A DNA stretch of 64,000 nt from Streptomyces sp. ADI95-17 (GCF_003846175.1 NZ_ML123048.1:225192-289191), one strand, 5' to 3'; shown: positions 41,582-50,934, counted from the first letter of the stretch. Notes: a model not told the origin generated them from the letters alone. Program-made: numbers and translations.

Positions 41582-42325
41582 TCACTTCCCATAGATTGCA
41601 TTGCTGGCATCTATGGCCCCGCCCTCCGTAGGACGATCGGGCTTCGGCGCAGCGGGTCGCCCGCGCTTGCGGGCGAGGGCGGCCGTCACGGCGGCGGCGA
41701 GCAGCAGAGCGGCCAGGGGGTACCGGACGGCGGTGGTGAAGCCGTGGAGTGTGGCCGTTCGCGCACTGCCGTGAAACGCGGTCGCGGCGCTCGCCGCGAC
41801 AGTGTTGAAGACGGCGGACCCGATGGAACCACCCATCTGCTGGGCGGAGTTGACCGAGGCGGAGGCGATTCCGGCGTCCTGCGCGGGTACATCGGCCGTT
41901 GCCCCGGTCATGATGGCGAGGAAGCTGGCGCCGTTTCCGACACTGAAGGTGACCAGCGCGGGCAGGACGTTCGCCGCGTAGCCGGAGTCCGGCGTCAGGA
42001 GGGCGAGTTGAAGCAGGCCGCAGGCCGATATGGACAGGCCCGCCGTCATCATCACCCGGGGGCCGAGCCGGGGCAGCAGCCGTGTGCCGACCTGGGTGGC
42101 CGTGGCGGTGGTGACGAGGCTGATCGGCAGGAAGCCGAGGCCACTGGCCAGTGCGGACCAGTCAAGGACGGTCTGCAGGTAGTAGGTGAGGAACAGCGAG
42201 ACGGAGAGCTGTCCCATCATGAGGGCCGCCCCGGCCGCCAGCGAGGCCACCCTGCGGCCGTCGCGCATCAGCCGTGGCGGCAGCAGGGGCACCGAGGCCC
42301 GGGTCTGCCAGTACCCGAAGGCCAC
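41582..42325 (-). pseudogene. DHA2-type MFS transporter, C-terminal half only
   Basis: Encodes SVPLLPPRLMRDGRRVASLA, SLFLTYYLQTVLDWSALASG, GLGFLPISLVTTATATQVGT, DAGIASASVNSAQQMGGSIG and a final helix, i.e. roughly helices 8-14 of an EmrB/QacA-like drug exporter. At about 42300-42325 the homology ends abruptly; upstream in frame are unrelated residues and no start with a ribosome site. About half the gene has been deleted, so it cannot form a transporter. Confidence 0.75.
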
Positions 42326-42342
42326 ATTTTTGTATACCAAAT
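42326..42342. promoter_or_regulatory. GTATAC-centred dyad, possible GntR operator
   Basis: ATTTTTGTATACCAAAT: near-palindrome around GTATAC, AT-rich in a GC-rich region, 109 bp before the PHP gene start. FCD-type GntR proteins often use TNGTATACNA sites; one such gene lies at 38731-39378. Confidence 0.4.
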
Positions 42343-42450
42343 GGCCGCCTTCTGACAAAGAAGACCCCATCCATGCCCCGACCCAGGCGACCAGAGCCAC
42401 ACATCCATGGAATATGGGATACGGAAATTCGATATCGGCAGGAGGAACGG

Positions 42451-43440
42451 ATGCCTGAGCTGAATGCCCCACCGACACGCGTGGCCGGCCGTGGACGAGG
42501 TTGGTACCGCGGTGATTGCCATGTGCATTCTGTGCACTCGGACGGCGAGCTGACACCGGATCAGCTCGCGGCCGGTGCCCGGGCGGCGGGGCTCGACTTC
42601 CTGGCGACCACCGAACACAACACCGCCGCGGCGCACGGCGCCTGGAGCCGGCACGTCGGCGACGATCTGCTGGTGATCCTCGGCGAGGAGGTCACCACCC
42701 GGACCGGGCACTGGCTCGCGCTGGGTGTCCGCCCGGGTCAGGTGGTCGACTGGCGGTACGGCCTGCGGGACGGGCGGATCGACGGCCGGATCGAAGAGGT
42801 GCACCGTGCCGGTGGGCTGTGCGTGGCGGCCCATCCGCACGCACCGTACGCCTCGGGCACGTTCATGTATCCGTACCGGGGGTTCGATGTGGTCGAGGTG
42901 TGGAACGGGGCGTGGAGCTCGGACGTGCCGTGGAACGCCGACAACGAGGCGGCCCTGGCCGAGTGGGGACGCGGCCTGGCCGCGGACATTCACCGGGGGC
43001 GGTGGCGCCCGGCGATGGGCAACAGCGACACGCATCTGGCGGGCCAGATCGCGATCCCGCACACCGTCGTGCTGGCCGAGGAACTGAGCGCCGACGCGAT
43101 CCTCGCCGGGATCCGGGCCGGCCGGAGCTGGATCGCCGGATCCTCCGCCGTGGAGCTGTCGTGCACGGCCTCGGCCGGTGGTCGGAGCGCCGGAATCGGT
43201 GAACGGCTGAAGGCAGGTGACGCACCGGTCGTGGTGCGGGTGGACGTACGCGGTGTGCCCTCGGGCACGGTCGGCTTCCACACCGAGCAGGGCAGGGCAC
43301 ACAGCGCGTCGTTGCCCGAATCGGGAACGGGCGCCGTGGAGTGGCGCACCGGTACGGCGGACTCCGCGTTCGTCCGTATCGAGGTGCGCCGTCCCGACGG
43401 GCACATGGCGGCGCTCGGCAACCCGATCATCCTGGCCTGA
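42451..43440 (+). CDS. PHP-domain metallohydrolase (CehA/McbA family)
   Basis: 329 residues from ATG 42451 with GGAGGAA 3-4 bp upstream. PHP metal ligands in order: YRGDCHVHSVHSDGELTPDQ (about residue 20), LDFLATTEHNTAAAHGAW (about 55), LVILGEEVTTRTGHWLALG (about 80), CVAAHPHAPYASG (about 130) and AMGNSDTHLAGQIAIPHT (about 190). This family includes carbaryl hydrolase CehA and McbA; members cleave ester, carbamate or phosphoester bonds with two or three metals. The C-terminal ~100 residues form a beta-rich accessory domain. Natural substrate unknown. Confidence 0.85.
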   Translation: MPELNAPPTRVAGRGRGWYRGDCHVHSVHSDGELTPDQLAAGARAAGLDFLATTEHNTAAAHGAWSRHVGDDLLVILGEEVTTRTGHWLALGVRPGQVVDWRYGLRDGRIDGRIEEVHRAGGLCVAAHPHAPYASGTFMYPYRGFDVVEVWNGAWSSDVPWNADNEAALAEWGRGLAADIHRGRWRPAMGNSDTHLAGQIAIPHTVVLAEELSADAILAGIRAGRSWIAGSSAVELSCTASAGGRSAGIGERLKAGDAPVVVRVDVRGVPSGTVGFHTEQGRAHSASLPESGTGAVEWRTGTADSAFVRIEVRRPDGHMAALGNPIILA

Positions 43441-43458
43441 ACGGCCCTGAACGAGCCA

Positions 43459-43540
43459 GGACAGGCCGGGACAGGCCGGGACAGGACAGGCCAGGGCCGG
43501 GCCTGAGAACAGGCCTGCCCCGGCCTGAACGGGCCAGGAC
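43459..43540. repeat. GGACAGGCCG repeats and hairpin between convergent genes
   Basis: Two exact 10-bp units (43459, 43469) and partial copies to 43492, then an imperfect GC-rich stem (CAGGGCCGGGCCTG against CAGGCCTGCCCCGGCCTG, 43492-43527). The likely role is shared transcription termination for the PHP and S9 genes. Confidence 0.6.
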
Positions 43541-43546
43541 CGCCTG

Positions 43547-45577
43547 CTACGCCTCCGGCGCCAGGTGTTGCCACAGGAAGGTGTGCATCAGTGCCTCGTT
43601 GTGGGCGGACTGCTCGTTGTCGCTGGCGCCCGCGTGTCCGCCGCCGGTGTTCTCGTGGAACAGGACCGGGTGGCCGAGCTCGCGCAGCCGTGCGGCCGCC
43701 TTGCGGGCATGGCCGGGGTGGACCCGGTCGTCACGCGTGGAGGTGGTCAGCAGCACCGGCGGGTAGACCTGGTCCGCGGTGAGCCGGTGGTACGGGGAGA
43801 GCTCGCGCAGGTGCGGGCGGTCGGCCTCGTTGTCCGGGTTGCCGTACTCGGCGGTCCAGGAGGCGCCGGCCAGGAGCTTGTGGAAGCGGAGCATGTCCAG
43901 CAGCGGTACCTGGGCGACGATCGCACCGAACAGGTGCGGGTAGCGGGTGAGCATCGCGCCCATGAGCAGGCCGCCGTTGCTTCCTCCCGCGGCGCCCAGC
44001 ATGGCCGGGGTGGTGATGCCCCGCGCCACGAGGTCGCCGGCGACGGCCGCGAAGTCCTCGAAGGCTCGCGGCCGGTCCGCGCCGAGGGCGGCCTGGTGCC
44101 AGTCCGGTCCGTACTCGCCGCCGCCCCGGATGTTCGCGATCACGTACGTGCCGCCGCGCTCCAGCCACGCCCGGCCGGTCACCGCGTCGTAGGAGGGGAT
44201 GAGGGGGACCTCGAAGCCGCCGTAGCCGTAGAGCAGCGCGGGGCCGGGTCCGGCGCCGGGGGCACGGCCGGGGCCGATCACGAAGTACGGCACCCGGGTG
44301 CCGTCCTGGGAGGTGGCGAAGTGCTGTTCCACGGCCAGCCCTGCCGTGTCGAAGCGGGCCGGGCTCTGTTTGAGGATCTCGGAGTCGGCGCCGATCCGCC
44401 CGTGGTGGAGGGCGGACGGCTGGAGGAACCCGGACACGTCCAGGAAGTACTCGTCGGAGACGTCGGGGTCGGTGTCGACGACCGTGACGCGGGACAGCGC
44501 CGGGACGTCCGTCAGCGGCCTGCGTGTCCATCCGCCGCCGGGGGTGGGGGTGAGGACCTCGATGTGGGTGCTGACGTCGCGCAGCGTCTCCAGGATCAGA
44601 TGGTGGCGGGTCCAGGAGTGCCCGGCCAGGGCCGTCCGCTCGTCCGGGGTGAACAGCACCTCCGCGGTGCGGTCCCCCGCCAGGAAGGCGTCGAAGTCGA
44701 AAGCGAGCAGGGAGCCCGCCGGCTGTCCGAGCCAGTCGGACTTCAGGGTGACGATCAGATGCCGGCGGTGGGCGTAGGCGTTGGCGTCGTCGGGGACGTC
44801 GATCCTGACCAGCGAGGCGTCCGGAGTCAGGAGGTACGTCTCGCTGCGGAAGAAGTCCAGCCAGCGGGAGACGAAGCCCCGCTCGAACCCGGGTGTGGCG
44901 TCGTGCGTGCCCCAGGCCGCCACATCGCCCTTCCCGGCCTCGAAGACCAGGACGGACTCTTCCAGAGGCGTGCCGCGGCGCCAGCTGCGTACCGTGCGCG
45001 GATAGCCGGCGTCGGTCAGCGAGCCGGGGCCGAGGTCCGTGCCGATGAAGACCGTGTCCGCGTCGATCCACCCGATCCGGGTCTTCGCCTCCCCCACCCG
45101 GAACCCGTCGTCGACGAAGGTCCCGGTGGCGAGGTCGAACTCGCGGACCACGACGGCGTCCCCGCCGTCGCGCGACAGACACACCAGTGCCCGGTCGTGA
45201 TCGGGGCGGCGCACCTGCGCACCGGCCCACACCCATTTCTCGTCCTCCGCCGCGGCGAGCGCGTCGATGTCGAGGAGGACCTCCCAGTCGGGCGAGTCCT
45301 TGCGGTACTGCTCCGGTGTCGTACGCCGCCACACACCGCGCACCTGCTCGGCGTCCTGCCAGAAGTTGTAGAGGAACGCGCCGCGCCGGACGGTGTAGGG
45401 GATGCGGTCCGAGGCGTCCAGCACCTCCCGCAGGTGCTCCTTCAGGACGGGGAACCCGGCGTCGGCGGCCAGTGCCGCCGCCGTCTCGGCGTTCCGCTCG
45501 GCCACCCATCGGAGTGCGGCCTCGCCGTCGATGTCTTCCAGCCACAGGTACGGATCTTCATCAGTCACGAGTCGCAT
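43547..45577 (-). CDS. Prolyl oligopeptidase family serine peptidase (S9)
   Basis: 676 residues from ATG 45577 (MRLVTDEDPYLWLEDIDGE); no clear ribosome site, and GTG three codons later is possible. N-terminal seven-blade propeller (DEDPYLWLEDIDGEAALRWV is the family opening). C-terminal hydrolase: catalytic Ser in LGAAGGSNGGLLMGAML, Asp in LTTSTRDDRVHPGHARK, and His in HENTGGGHAGASDN. YVIANIRGGGEYGPDWHQAA is diagnostic. Cytoplasmic; cleaves short peptides after proline. Confidence 0.92.
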   Translation of the reverse strand: MRLVTDEDPYLWLEDIDGEAALRWVAERNAETAAALAADAGFPVLKEHLREVLDASDRIPYTVRRGAFLYNFWQDAEQVRGVWRRTTPEQYRKDSPDWEVLLDIDALAAAEDEKWVWAGAQVRRPDHDRALVCLSRDGGDAVVVREFDLATGTFVDDGFRVGEAKTRIGWIDADTVFIGTDLGPGSLTDAGYPRTVRSWRRGTPLEESVLVFEAGKGDVAAWGTHDATPGFERGFVSRWLDFFRSETYLLTPDASLVRIDVPDDANAYAHRRHLIVTLKSDWLGQPAGSLLAFDFDAFLAGDRTAEVLFTPDERTALAGHSWTRHHLILETLRDVSTHIEVLTPTPGGGWTRRPLTDVPALSRVTVVDTDPDVSDEYFLDVSGFLQPSALHHGRIGADSEILKQSPARFDTAGLAVEQHFATSQDGTRVPYFVIGPGRAPGAGPGPALLYGYGGFEVPLIPSYDAVTGRAWLERGGTYVIANIRGGGEYGPDWHQAALGADRPRAFEDFAAVAGDLVARGITTPAMLGAAGGSNGGLLMGAMLTRYPHLFGAIVAQVPLLDMLRFHKLLAGASWTAEYGNPDNEADRPHLRELSPYHRLTADQVYPPVLLTTSTRDDRVHPGHARKAAARLRELGHPVLFHENTGGGHAGASDNEQSAHNEALMHTFLWQHLAPEA

Positions 45578-45647
45578 TGTGCAGCCACGACCCGCGTACG
45601 GAGAACACAGCCACGCGTTCGACGTCCGGGCGTGCGGGCGTGCGGGC

Positions 45648-46610
45648 TCAGAGCCAGCCGCGGCGGGCGGCGATCACACCGGCCTGGAAGCGGTTGGCGG
45701 CGCCGAGGAGCTCGTGGAGGCGGCTGATGCGGCGGCGCATGGTGCGCACCGACCAGCCGAGCTGGCGGGCTATCGCCTCGTCCTTGAGGCCGCTGACCAG
45801 GAGGGTGAGCACGCGCCGGTCCTCCTCGCCGAGCGGGTCCTCGGCGGGGGCGTCGAGGGGAAGGGCCTGCTTCCAGCACATCTCCCAGTAGTTGGTGAGG
45901 GCGTCCAGCAGGGTGGACGGGCGGATCACCGCGGCTCGGACGTCGTCGAGGTCGAGGGAGAGCGGCATCAGGGCGAGTCTGCGGTCGGCGATGGCGAGCT
46001 TGATGCGCAGGCCGGGCATGACGCGGGCCTGTTCGCCGTGCCGGACCAGTTCGCGGATGTCGTCGAGGACGCCCGGCCATTCCAGGGCCTCGGGGGCATA
46101 GACCGCGCGGTAGCGCACGCCGCGGCCCATCGCCGTCGCCTCCACCGGGTTGGAGGTGGTCAGGGCGTACGGCGGCCGGTCCAGGGTCATCACGTCCTCG
46201 TGGGCCTCCTGTTGAAGCCGGACGAACCAGCGGCCGAGCGCCTCGCTGCCGGTGGTGATCTCCACCTCGTCCTCGTCCGTGGCGCCGGTACGCGCCGCGG
46301 CGAACAGCCGGGACAGCTCGTCGGCCGCGGAACGGACCCGTTCCAGCTCGTTGCTCCTGGCCCGGACCAGTGCCTCGACGGCGGCCCCCGGCTCGATCGC
46401 GGCGTACCGGCGGCGGGTGCCGGCGAGACGGCCGACCAGCCCGTGGTCGCGGAGCCGGTCCAGCGCCCTGGCGACGCGCTCGGCCGAACAGCCGAGGTCC
46501 GCGCCGAGTTCGGCGGGGGCGGCCGTCCGCCGGGTCAGGACGGCTCGGTAGACGCTCTCGTCGAACGGATCGATGCCTGCCGCGGTGAGTCGCGGTGTCT
46601 CGGGAGTCAT
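45648..46610 (-). CDS. HTH regulator with TrmB-like N-terminus and LuxR-type C-terminus
   Basis: 320 residues from ATG 46610 (MTPETPRLTAAGIDPFDESV). Residues 10-75 form a TrmB-type winged helix (VYRAVLTRRTAAPAELGADL, RVARALDRLRDHGLVGRL). The middle part is a phospholipase D-like/effector fold typical of such regulators (PVEATAMGRGVRYRAVYAPE). The C-terminal LuxR HTH is RRVLTLLVSGLKDEAIARQL then GWSVRTMRRRISRLHELLGA. In Streptomyces such genes often sit beside subtilases; here it diverges from one 91 bp away and probably controls it. Confidence 0.85.
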   Translation of the reverse strand: MTPETPRLTAAGIDPFDESVYRAVLTRRTAAPAELGADLGCSAERVARALDRLRDHGLVGRLAGTRRRYAAIEPGAAVEALVRARSNELERVRSAADELSRLFAAARTGATDEDEVEITTGSEALGRWFVRLQQEAHEDVMTLDRPPYALTTSNPVEATAMGRGVRYRAVYAPEALEWPGVLDDIRELVRHGEQARVMPGLRIKLAIADRRLALMPLSLDLDDVRAAVIRPSTLLDALTNYWEMCWKQALPLDAPAEDPLGEEDRRVLTLLVSGLKDEAIARQLGWSVRTMRRRISRLHELLGAANRFQAGVIAARRGWL

Positions 46611-46620
46611 GGACGGATGG

Positions 46621-46674
46621 TGGCCCAGTTGTGCCAGCGGCAGCAATGGGCCACGAAGATCCATTGTGCGGCAA
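46621..46674. promoter_or_regulatory. Dyad-rich control region between HTH regulator and subtilase
   Basis: Outer arms TGGCCCA (46621-46627) and TGGGCCA (46647-46653) enclose TTG-TGCC-agc-GGCA-g-CAA. A second related dyad TTGTGCGGCAA is at 46664-46674, 28 bp before the protease start. The shared TTGTGC...GCAA layout suggests two binding sites for the adjacent regulator. Confidence 0.5.
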
Positions 46675-46701
46675 GTGCCCGCACCACTAGGACCTTTACG
46701 C

Positions 46702-49700
46702 ATGGCAATGAAGTCACGAAGATCTCGTCATGCCGCTCTCGCCGCCGCTGTTCTCGCCGGCACGTTGGCGGCGGCACCCGGTTCCGCCGACGCGTCCACG
46801 CCCGACCCTTCGCAACGAGTGATCGTCGAACTGTCCGGAAGGCCCGCGGTCACCGCCGCGCCCGGTGGTTCGCTGCTGTCCGCCGAGGCCGCCGACGGCG
46901 TCGGCGCCGCCCGCCGCGCGCTCGACGCACGGCAGGCGACGTTCCTCGGCTCGGCGAAGAACGCCGGGCTGCACCCTTCGGCGACCCGCAGGCTCGGACT
47001 GCTCATCGACGCCGTGGCGATGACGGTGCCCGCGTCCGAGGTGGGGCGGCTGTCCGCGCTGCCGGGCGTCACCGCCGTCCACCCCGACACCCGGGTACTC
47101 ACGAAGACGGACGTGAGCGTGCCGCTGATCGGCGCACCCGCCGTCTGGCGGCGCGAGGACCCCGGCAAAGGCCGCGTCGACGGGACGGGGACCACCGTCG
47201 CGATCCTGGACAGCGGCATCGACTACACCCACCCCGACCTGGGCGGCGGGCTCGGCAAGGGCCACAAGGTCGTCGGCGGGCACGACTTCGTCAACGGCGA
47301 CGACGACCCGATGGACGACAACGGCCACGGCACCCACGTCGCCGGGATCGTCGCGGCCCGGGCCGCCGCGAAGGGCGGCATCACGGGCGTGGCGCCGGGC
47401 GCGGATCTGCTGGCCTACAAGGTGATGGACGCCGACGGCTCGGGCTACACCTCCGACATCATCGCCGGGATCGAAGCGGCCTCCGACCCGGCCAATCCGC
47501 ACCGTGCCGACGTCATCAACCTGAGCCTCGGCGGCCCCGGCGACGGCACCGACCCACTGGGGCGCGCAGCCACCGCGGCCGTACGGGCCGGTGTGGTCGT
47601 GGTGGCCGCGGCCGGCAACGAGGGACCGGGCGCGGGTACGGTCAGCAGCCCCGCGACGGCCGACGGTGTGATCGCGGTCGGCGCGTCGACGAGCAATGTG
47701 CGGCTGCCCAGCGCGTATCTGGCGGGCGAGAAACCCGAGTTGATCCAGAGCTACCGCGGCATCCTGTCCGCGAACCCGCCCGAGCGCCCGGTCACGGCGC
47801 CGCTCGTCGATGTCGGCGAGGGCACCCCCGAGGACTGGGAGCGGGCCGGCGACGTACGCGGAAAGGTCGTACGGGCCCGGATGCTCGTCGCCGCGGACGC
47901 CCAGTACCTGACGGCGAGCGCGCTGGAGTGGGCGCAGGAGGCGGAACGGCGCGGCGCGATCGGCGTACTGGCCGGACTGCCCGGCAACGACGGCCCGGTG
48001 TTCGCCGCCGGAGCGGCGGGAGAGGCCCGGCCACCGGAGGTGCGCCCCGAGCCGGGAGTGGCGCAGGTGCCGTCCTCACCCGCACGGATCGACGCCTCCG
48101 GCGACTCGCTGCGGATGGACCACCTGGTGGTCATGGGCATCGACTCGACCCAGTACACGGAGTTGAGCTCCAGGCTGGCCGCCGGGAAGGTCTCCGTGAC
48201 GCTGCGCGGCACCGACACCACCGACCGGATCGCCTCGTTCTCCTCACGCGGCCCCTCCCGGTCGTTCGGTCTGAAGCCCGATCTGGTCGCGCCGGGGGTG
48301 GAGATCCGCTCCACGATGTCCAAGGCGCTGTACGGGCCAGGCGAGTACCGCATGTCGGGTACGTCGATGGCGGCCCCGCACGTGGCAGGCGCCGCGGCCC
48401 TGCTGCGCCGGCTGCACCCCGGCCGTACGCCCGCCGGGATCAAGGCCTCGCTGGTCGGCACCGCCGAGCCGCTGAGCGGCAGCGGGCCCACGACGCAGGG
48501 CTCGGGCCGCCTCAATGTGGCCGCGGCCGCCTCGGCCACGCTCGGCGCCGCACCTGCTTCGGTGTCCTTCGGGCTCGCCGACCTGTCCGGGCGGAAGGTC
48601 GGCGGCACCGCGAAGGTGACGCTGCACAACTCCGGCAGGCGGCCGGTCACGGCCTCGCTGCGCACCGACGGTCCGGCGACGGTCTCGCCGAGGCGGGTCA
48701 CCGTACCGGCCGGGCGGACCGCGACCGTCACGGTCTCGCTGCGCGTCGCCAGGCCGGACACGGACACCGAGATCAGCGGCCGCGTCACGGCGACCCCCGA
48801 CCGGGGACCGGCGATCCGGGTGCCGTACCTGCTCGCCGTCCGGCATCTGGCGGTCCAGGCCGCACCCGACCCGAGCGACGGTCACTCGACCGTGCACATC
48901 GCCCCGCCGACCCGGCTGGCCGCACCACCGGTCGTCACCGTCACCCCGCCTCGCGGCCGGTCCACCGACATCGCCTCCACCCTGGATCCCGCGACCGGCT
49001 ACTACCGGGCGGAGGTGACCGGCAGGGCGGCCGGCGCGTACCGGGTCTCGGTGCACGGCACCGCAGGCACCGGGCAGCGGCTGACCGGCTCCAGCGCCTT
49101 CGAGGTCACCCCGGCCGACAGCCGCGGCGACCGCTGGCAGCCGGTGGGTCCCAACGGGGAGGCCGGCTCCCTCACCCTCTCGCCGGGCCGGCCGAAACAG
49201 GCCGTCCTCACCCAGTACCAGAAGGCAGCTCCCTGGCTGACCACCGACAGCGGTACCTCCTGGCGGCAATTGGGACGGCTGCCGGTCGCGGACGGTACGG
49301 GGCAGCTCGTGGTGGACGCGGAGAACCCCGACCGCTGGTGGTACTCCGTGAACAGCGTCCACGACCTCAGCCGCCGGGGCACCGTGCTGCGTACCGACGA
49401 CAACGGCCGGACCTGGCGCACGCTCGACGTCCCGGACACCCGCATCACCGCGTTCACCGCCGATGAGCACACCCGCACCCTGGTCGCGGTCACCTCGGAC
49501 GCGCTGCTGGTCAGCACGGACGCGGGCGACCACTGGACGACGTACCCGACCGGCGTCACCGGTGCCGTCACCGCCGCCGCGATCACCGGTGACACCCTCT
49601 ACATGACGACGAACGACGGCGTCTGGGCCCGCTCCGGCATCGGCTCGGGCGATCCCGGTGAGGCGCGCCGGCTGTACGGCCCGTCCGGCGAGCACGTCGG

Positions 49701-50931
49701 CGGGCTGGCCGCCGACTCCTCGGTCGTGGCGGTGTACGTGACGGGCACCGGAGTCGTCGGGTCCCACGACGGCGGGAAGAGCTGGGCCACCCTGCTGCCC
49801 CTGGCGGAAGGCGGCCTCGGACTGACCGTGTCGGGCGGCGACCTGTACCTGCGCACGCTGTCCGGCAGCGGCCGGCTCAGCCGCGACCACGGGCGGACGT
49901 GGACCACGGTGGCCACGCCGTCGCGTGCGGCGGTACCGGTGGACTACGACCGCTGGGCCGACGGTTCCGTCACCGTCTCCGGCGAGCAGGACGGGATCTA
50001 CCGGGGCGCCGCGGACGGCACCGGTTACCGGCGGATCGGCGTCCAGGGACAGACGGTCCTCGATCTCGCGGTCAGTGACGGTCATCTGCTCGCCGCCACC
50101 GACAGCGCGGTCTACCGCACCGCCCTTCCCGTCGCGGGCCCGGAGTGGGGCCGGTCGGGCGGCGAGGGCATGCGCGGCGTCACCGTCCCGCAGCTCGCCA
50201 CTTCGGCCAAGGAGCCGAAGGTGATCTGGAAGGTCCGGCGCACCGCGTTCGGCGCGTTCACCGTCGAGCGGAGCGCCGACGGCGGTGCCACCTGGAAGAA
50301 GCGGGGCACCTCGGCCGAGGTGCCGACGGCGCTCCTGGTCCACCCCGCCGACCCGAACCGGGTGATGGTCAGCTTCCGGAGCCTGTTGGGCCAAGGGCTG
50401 TTCGCCACCAGTGACGGCGGCACGACGTGGAAGAACCTGTACCACGAGCGCTCCTTCGACACCATCGTGGGCGATCCCGCCGATCCGCTGCGCCTGTGGC
50501 TCGGCAACAGGTCCGGTCTCTACCGCTCGGACGACGGCGGAGTGACCGTCACCAGGGTTGCCGACGGCCCGGTGACCGCGATCGATCTCGACGGCCGACG
50601 GCTCGTCATCGGCGGTGAGAACGTCCGCGTCAGCACCGACGGCGGCCGGACCTTCCGCACCGCGGACACCGGAGCGCTCGCGATCCATGTCTCCGACCTG
50701 CTCCGGGTCGGGGACACGTACTACGCGGCCACCGCCAGTTCCGGGGCCAGCGGTCTCCTGCAGGGCGGCCGCGGCGTTCTGCGCAGCACCGACCGGGGCC
50801 GGAGCTGGCACAACATCTCCACCGGCCTGCAGAACACCGATACGACGAAACTCGCCGCGAGCCCCGACGGACGCACGCTCTACGTCGGCACCCTCGACGG
50901 CGGCGTACACCGTCTCGGCCTGCGCCGCTGA
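46702..50931 (+). CDS. Large secreted subtilase (S8) with C-terminal Asp-box propeller
   Basis: 1,409 residues from ATG 46702 (46708 also possible). Signal peptide RRSRHAALAAAVLAGTLAAA. Residues ~35-135 form the I9-like propeptide. Catalytic triad: Asp170 (VAILDSGIDYTHPDL), His209 (DNGHGTHVAGIVAAR), Ser555 (MSGTSMAAPHVAGAAALL). A protease-associated insert lies near residues 370-460. Residues ~620-800 are Ig-like. Residues ~820-1409 hold about ten Asp-box (BNR) units, e.g. TTDSGTSWRQLGR, RTDDNGRTWRTLD, STDAGDHWTTYP, SRDHGRTWTTVA, TSDGGTTWKNLY, STDRGRSWHNIS, i.e. one or more beta-propellers. It degrades extracellular protein and may bind glycans or surfaces through the propeller. A strong terminator follows. 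Confidence 0.93.
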   Translation: MAMKSRRSRHAALAAAVLAGTLAAAPGSADASTPDPSQRVIVELSGRPAVTAAPGGSLLSAEAADGVGAARRALDARQATFLGSAKNAGLHPSATRRLGLLIDAVAMTVPASEVGRLSALPGVTAVHPDTRVLTKTDVSVPLIGAPAVWRREDPGKGRVDGTGTTVAILDSGIDYTHPDLGGGLGKGHKVVGGHDFVNGDDDPMDDNGHGTHVAGIVAARAAAKGGITGVAPGADLLAYKVMDADGSGYTSDIIAGIEAASDPANPHRADVINLSLGGPGDGTDPLGRAATAAVRAGVVVVAAAGNEGPGAGTVSSPATADGVIAVGASTSNVRLPSAYLAGEKPELIQSYRGILSANPPERPVTAPLVDVGEGTPEDWERAGDVRGKVVRARMLVAADAQYLTASALEWAQEAERRGAIGVLAGLPGNDGPVFAAGAAGEARPPEVRPEPGVAQVPSSPARIDASGDSLRMDHLVVMGIDSTQYTELSSRLAAGKVSVTLRGTDTTDRIASFSSRGPSRSFGLKPDLVAPGVEIRSTMSKALYGPGEYRMSGTSMAAPHVAGAAALLRRLHPGRTPAGIKASLVGTAEPLSGSGPTTQGSGRLNVAAAASATLGAAPASVSFGLADLSGRKVGGTAKVTLHNSGRRPVTASLRTDGPATVSPRRVTVPAGRTATVTVSLRVARPDTDTEISGRVTATPDRGPAIRVPYLLAVRHLAVQAAPDPSDGHSTVHIAPPTRLAAPPVVTVTPPRGRSTDIASTLDPATGYYRAEVTGRAAGAYRVSVHGTAGTGQRLTGSSAFEVTPADSRGDRWQPVGPNGEAGSLTLSPGRPKQAVLTQYQKAAPWLTTDSGTSWRQLGRLPVADGTGQLVVDAENPDRWWYSVNSVHDLSRRGTVLRTDDNGRTWRTLDVPDTRITAFTADEHTRTLVAVTSDALLVSTDAGDHWTTYPTGVTGAVTAAAITGDTLYMTTNDGVWARSGIGSGDPGEARRLYGPSGEHVGGLAADSSVVAVYVTGTGVVGSHDGGKSWATLLPLAEGGLGLTVSGGDLYLRTLSGSGRLSRDHGRTWTTVATPSRAAVPVDYDRWADGSVTVSGEQDGIYRGAADGTGYRRIGVQGQTVLDLAVSDGHLLAATDSAVYRTALPVAGPEWGRSGGEGMRGVTVPQLATSAKEPKVIWKVRRTAFGAFTVERSADGGATWKKRGTSAEVPTALLVHPADPNRVMVSFRSLLGQGLFATSDGGTTWKNLYHERSFDTIVGDPADPLRLWLGNRSGLYRSDDGGVTVTRVADGPVTAIDLDGRRLVIGGENVRVSTDGGRTFRTADTGALAIHVSDLLRVGDTYYAATASSGASGLLQGGRGVLRSTDRGRSWHNISTGLQNTDTTKLAASPDGRTLYVGTLDGGVHRLGLRR

Positions 50932-50934
50932 TCA

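Noticed and set aside
45402..49466. A 1,354-codon open frame overlapping the S9, regulator and subtilase genes
   Set aside because: It crosses three well-supported genes in another frame; it is rich in Arg/Gly/Pro with no motifs, as expected of GC-rich shadow frames.
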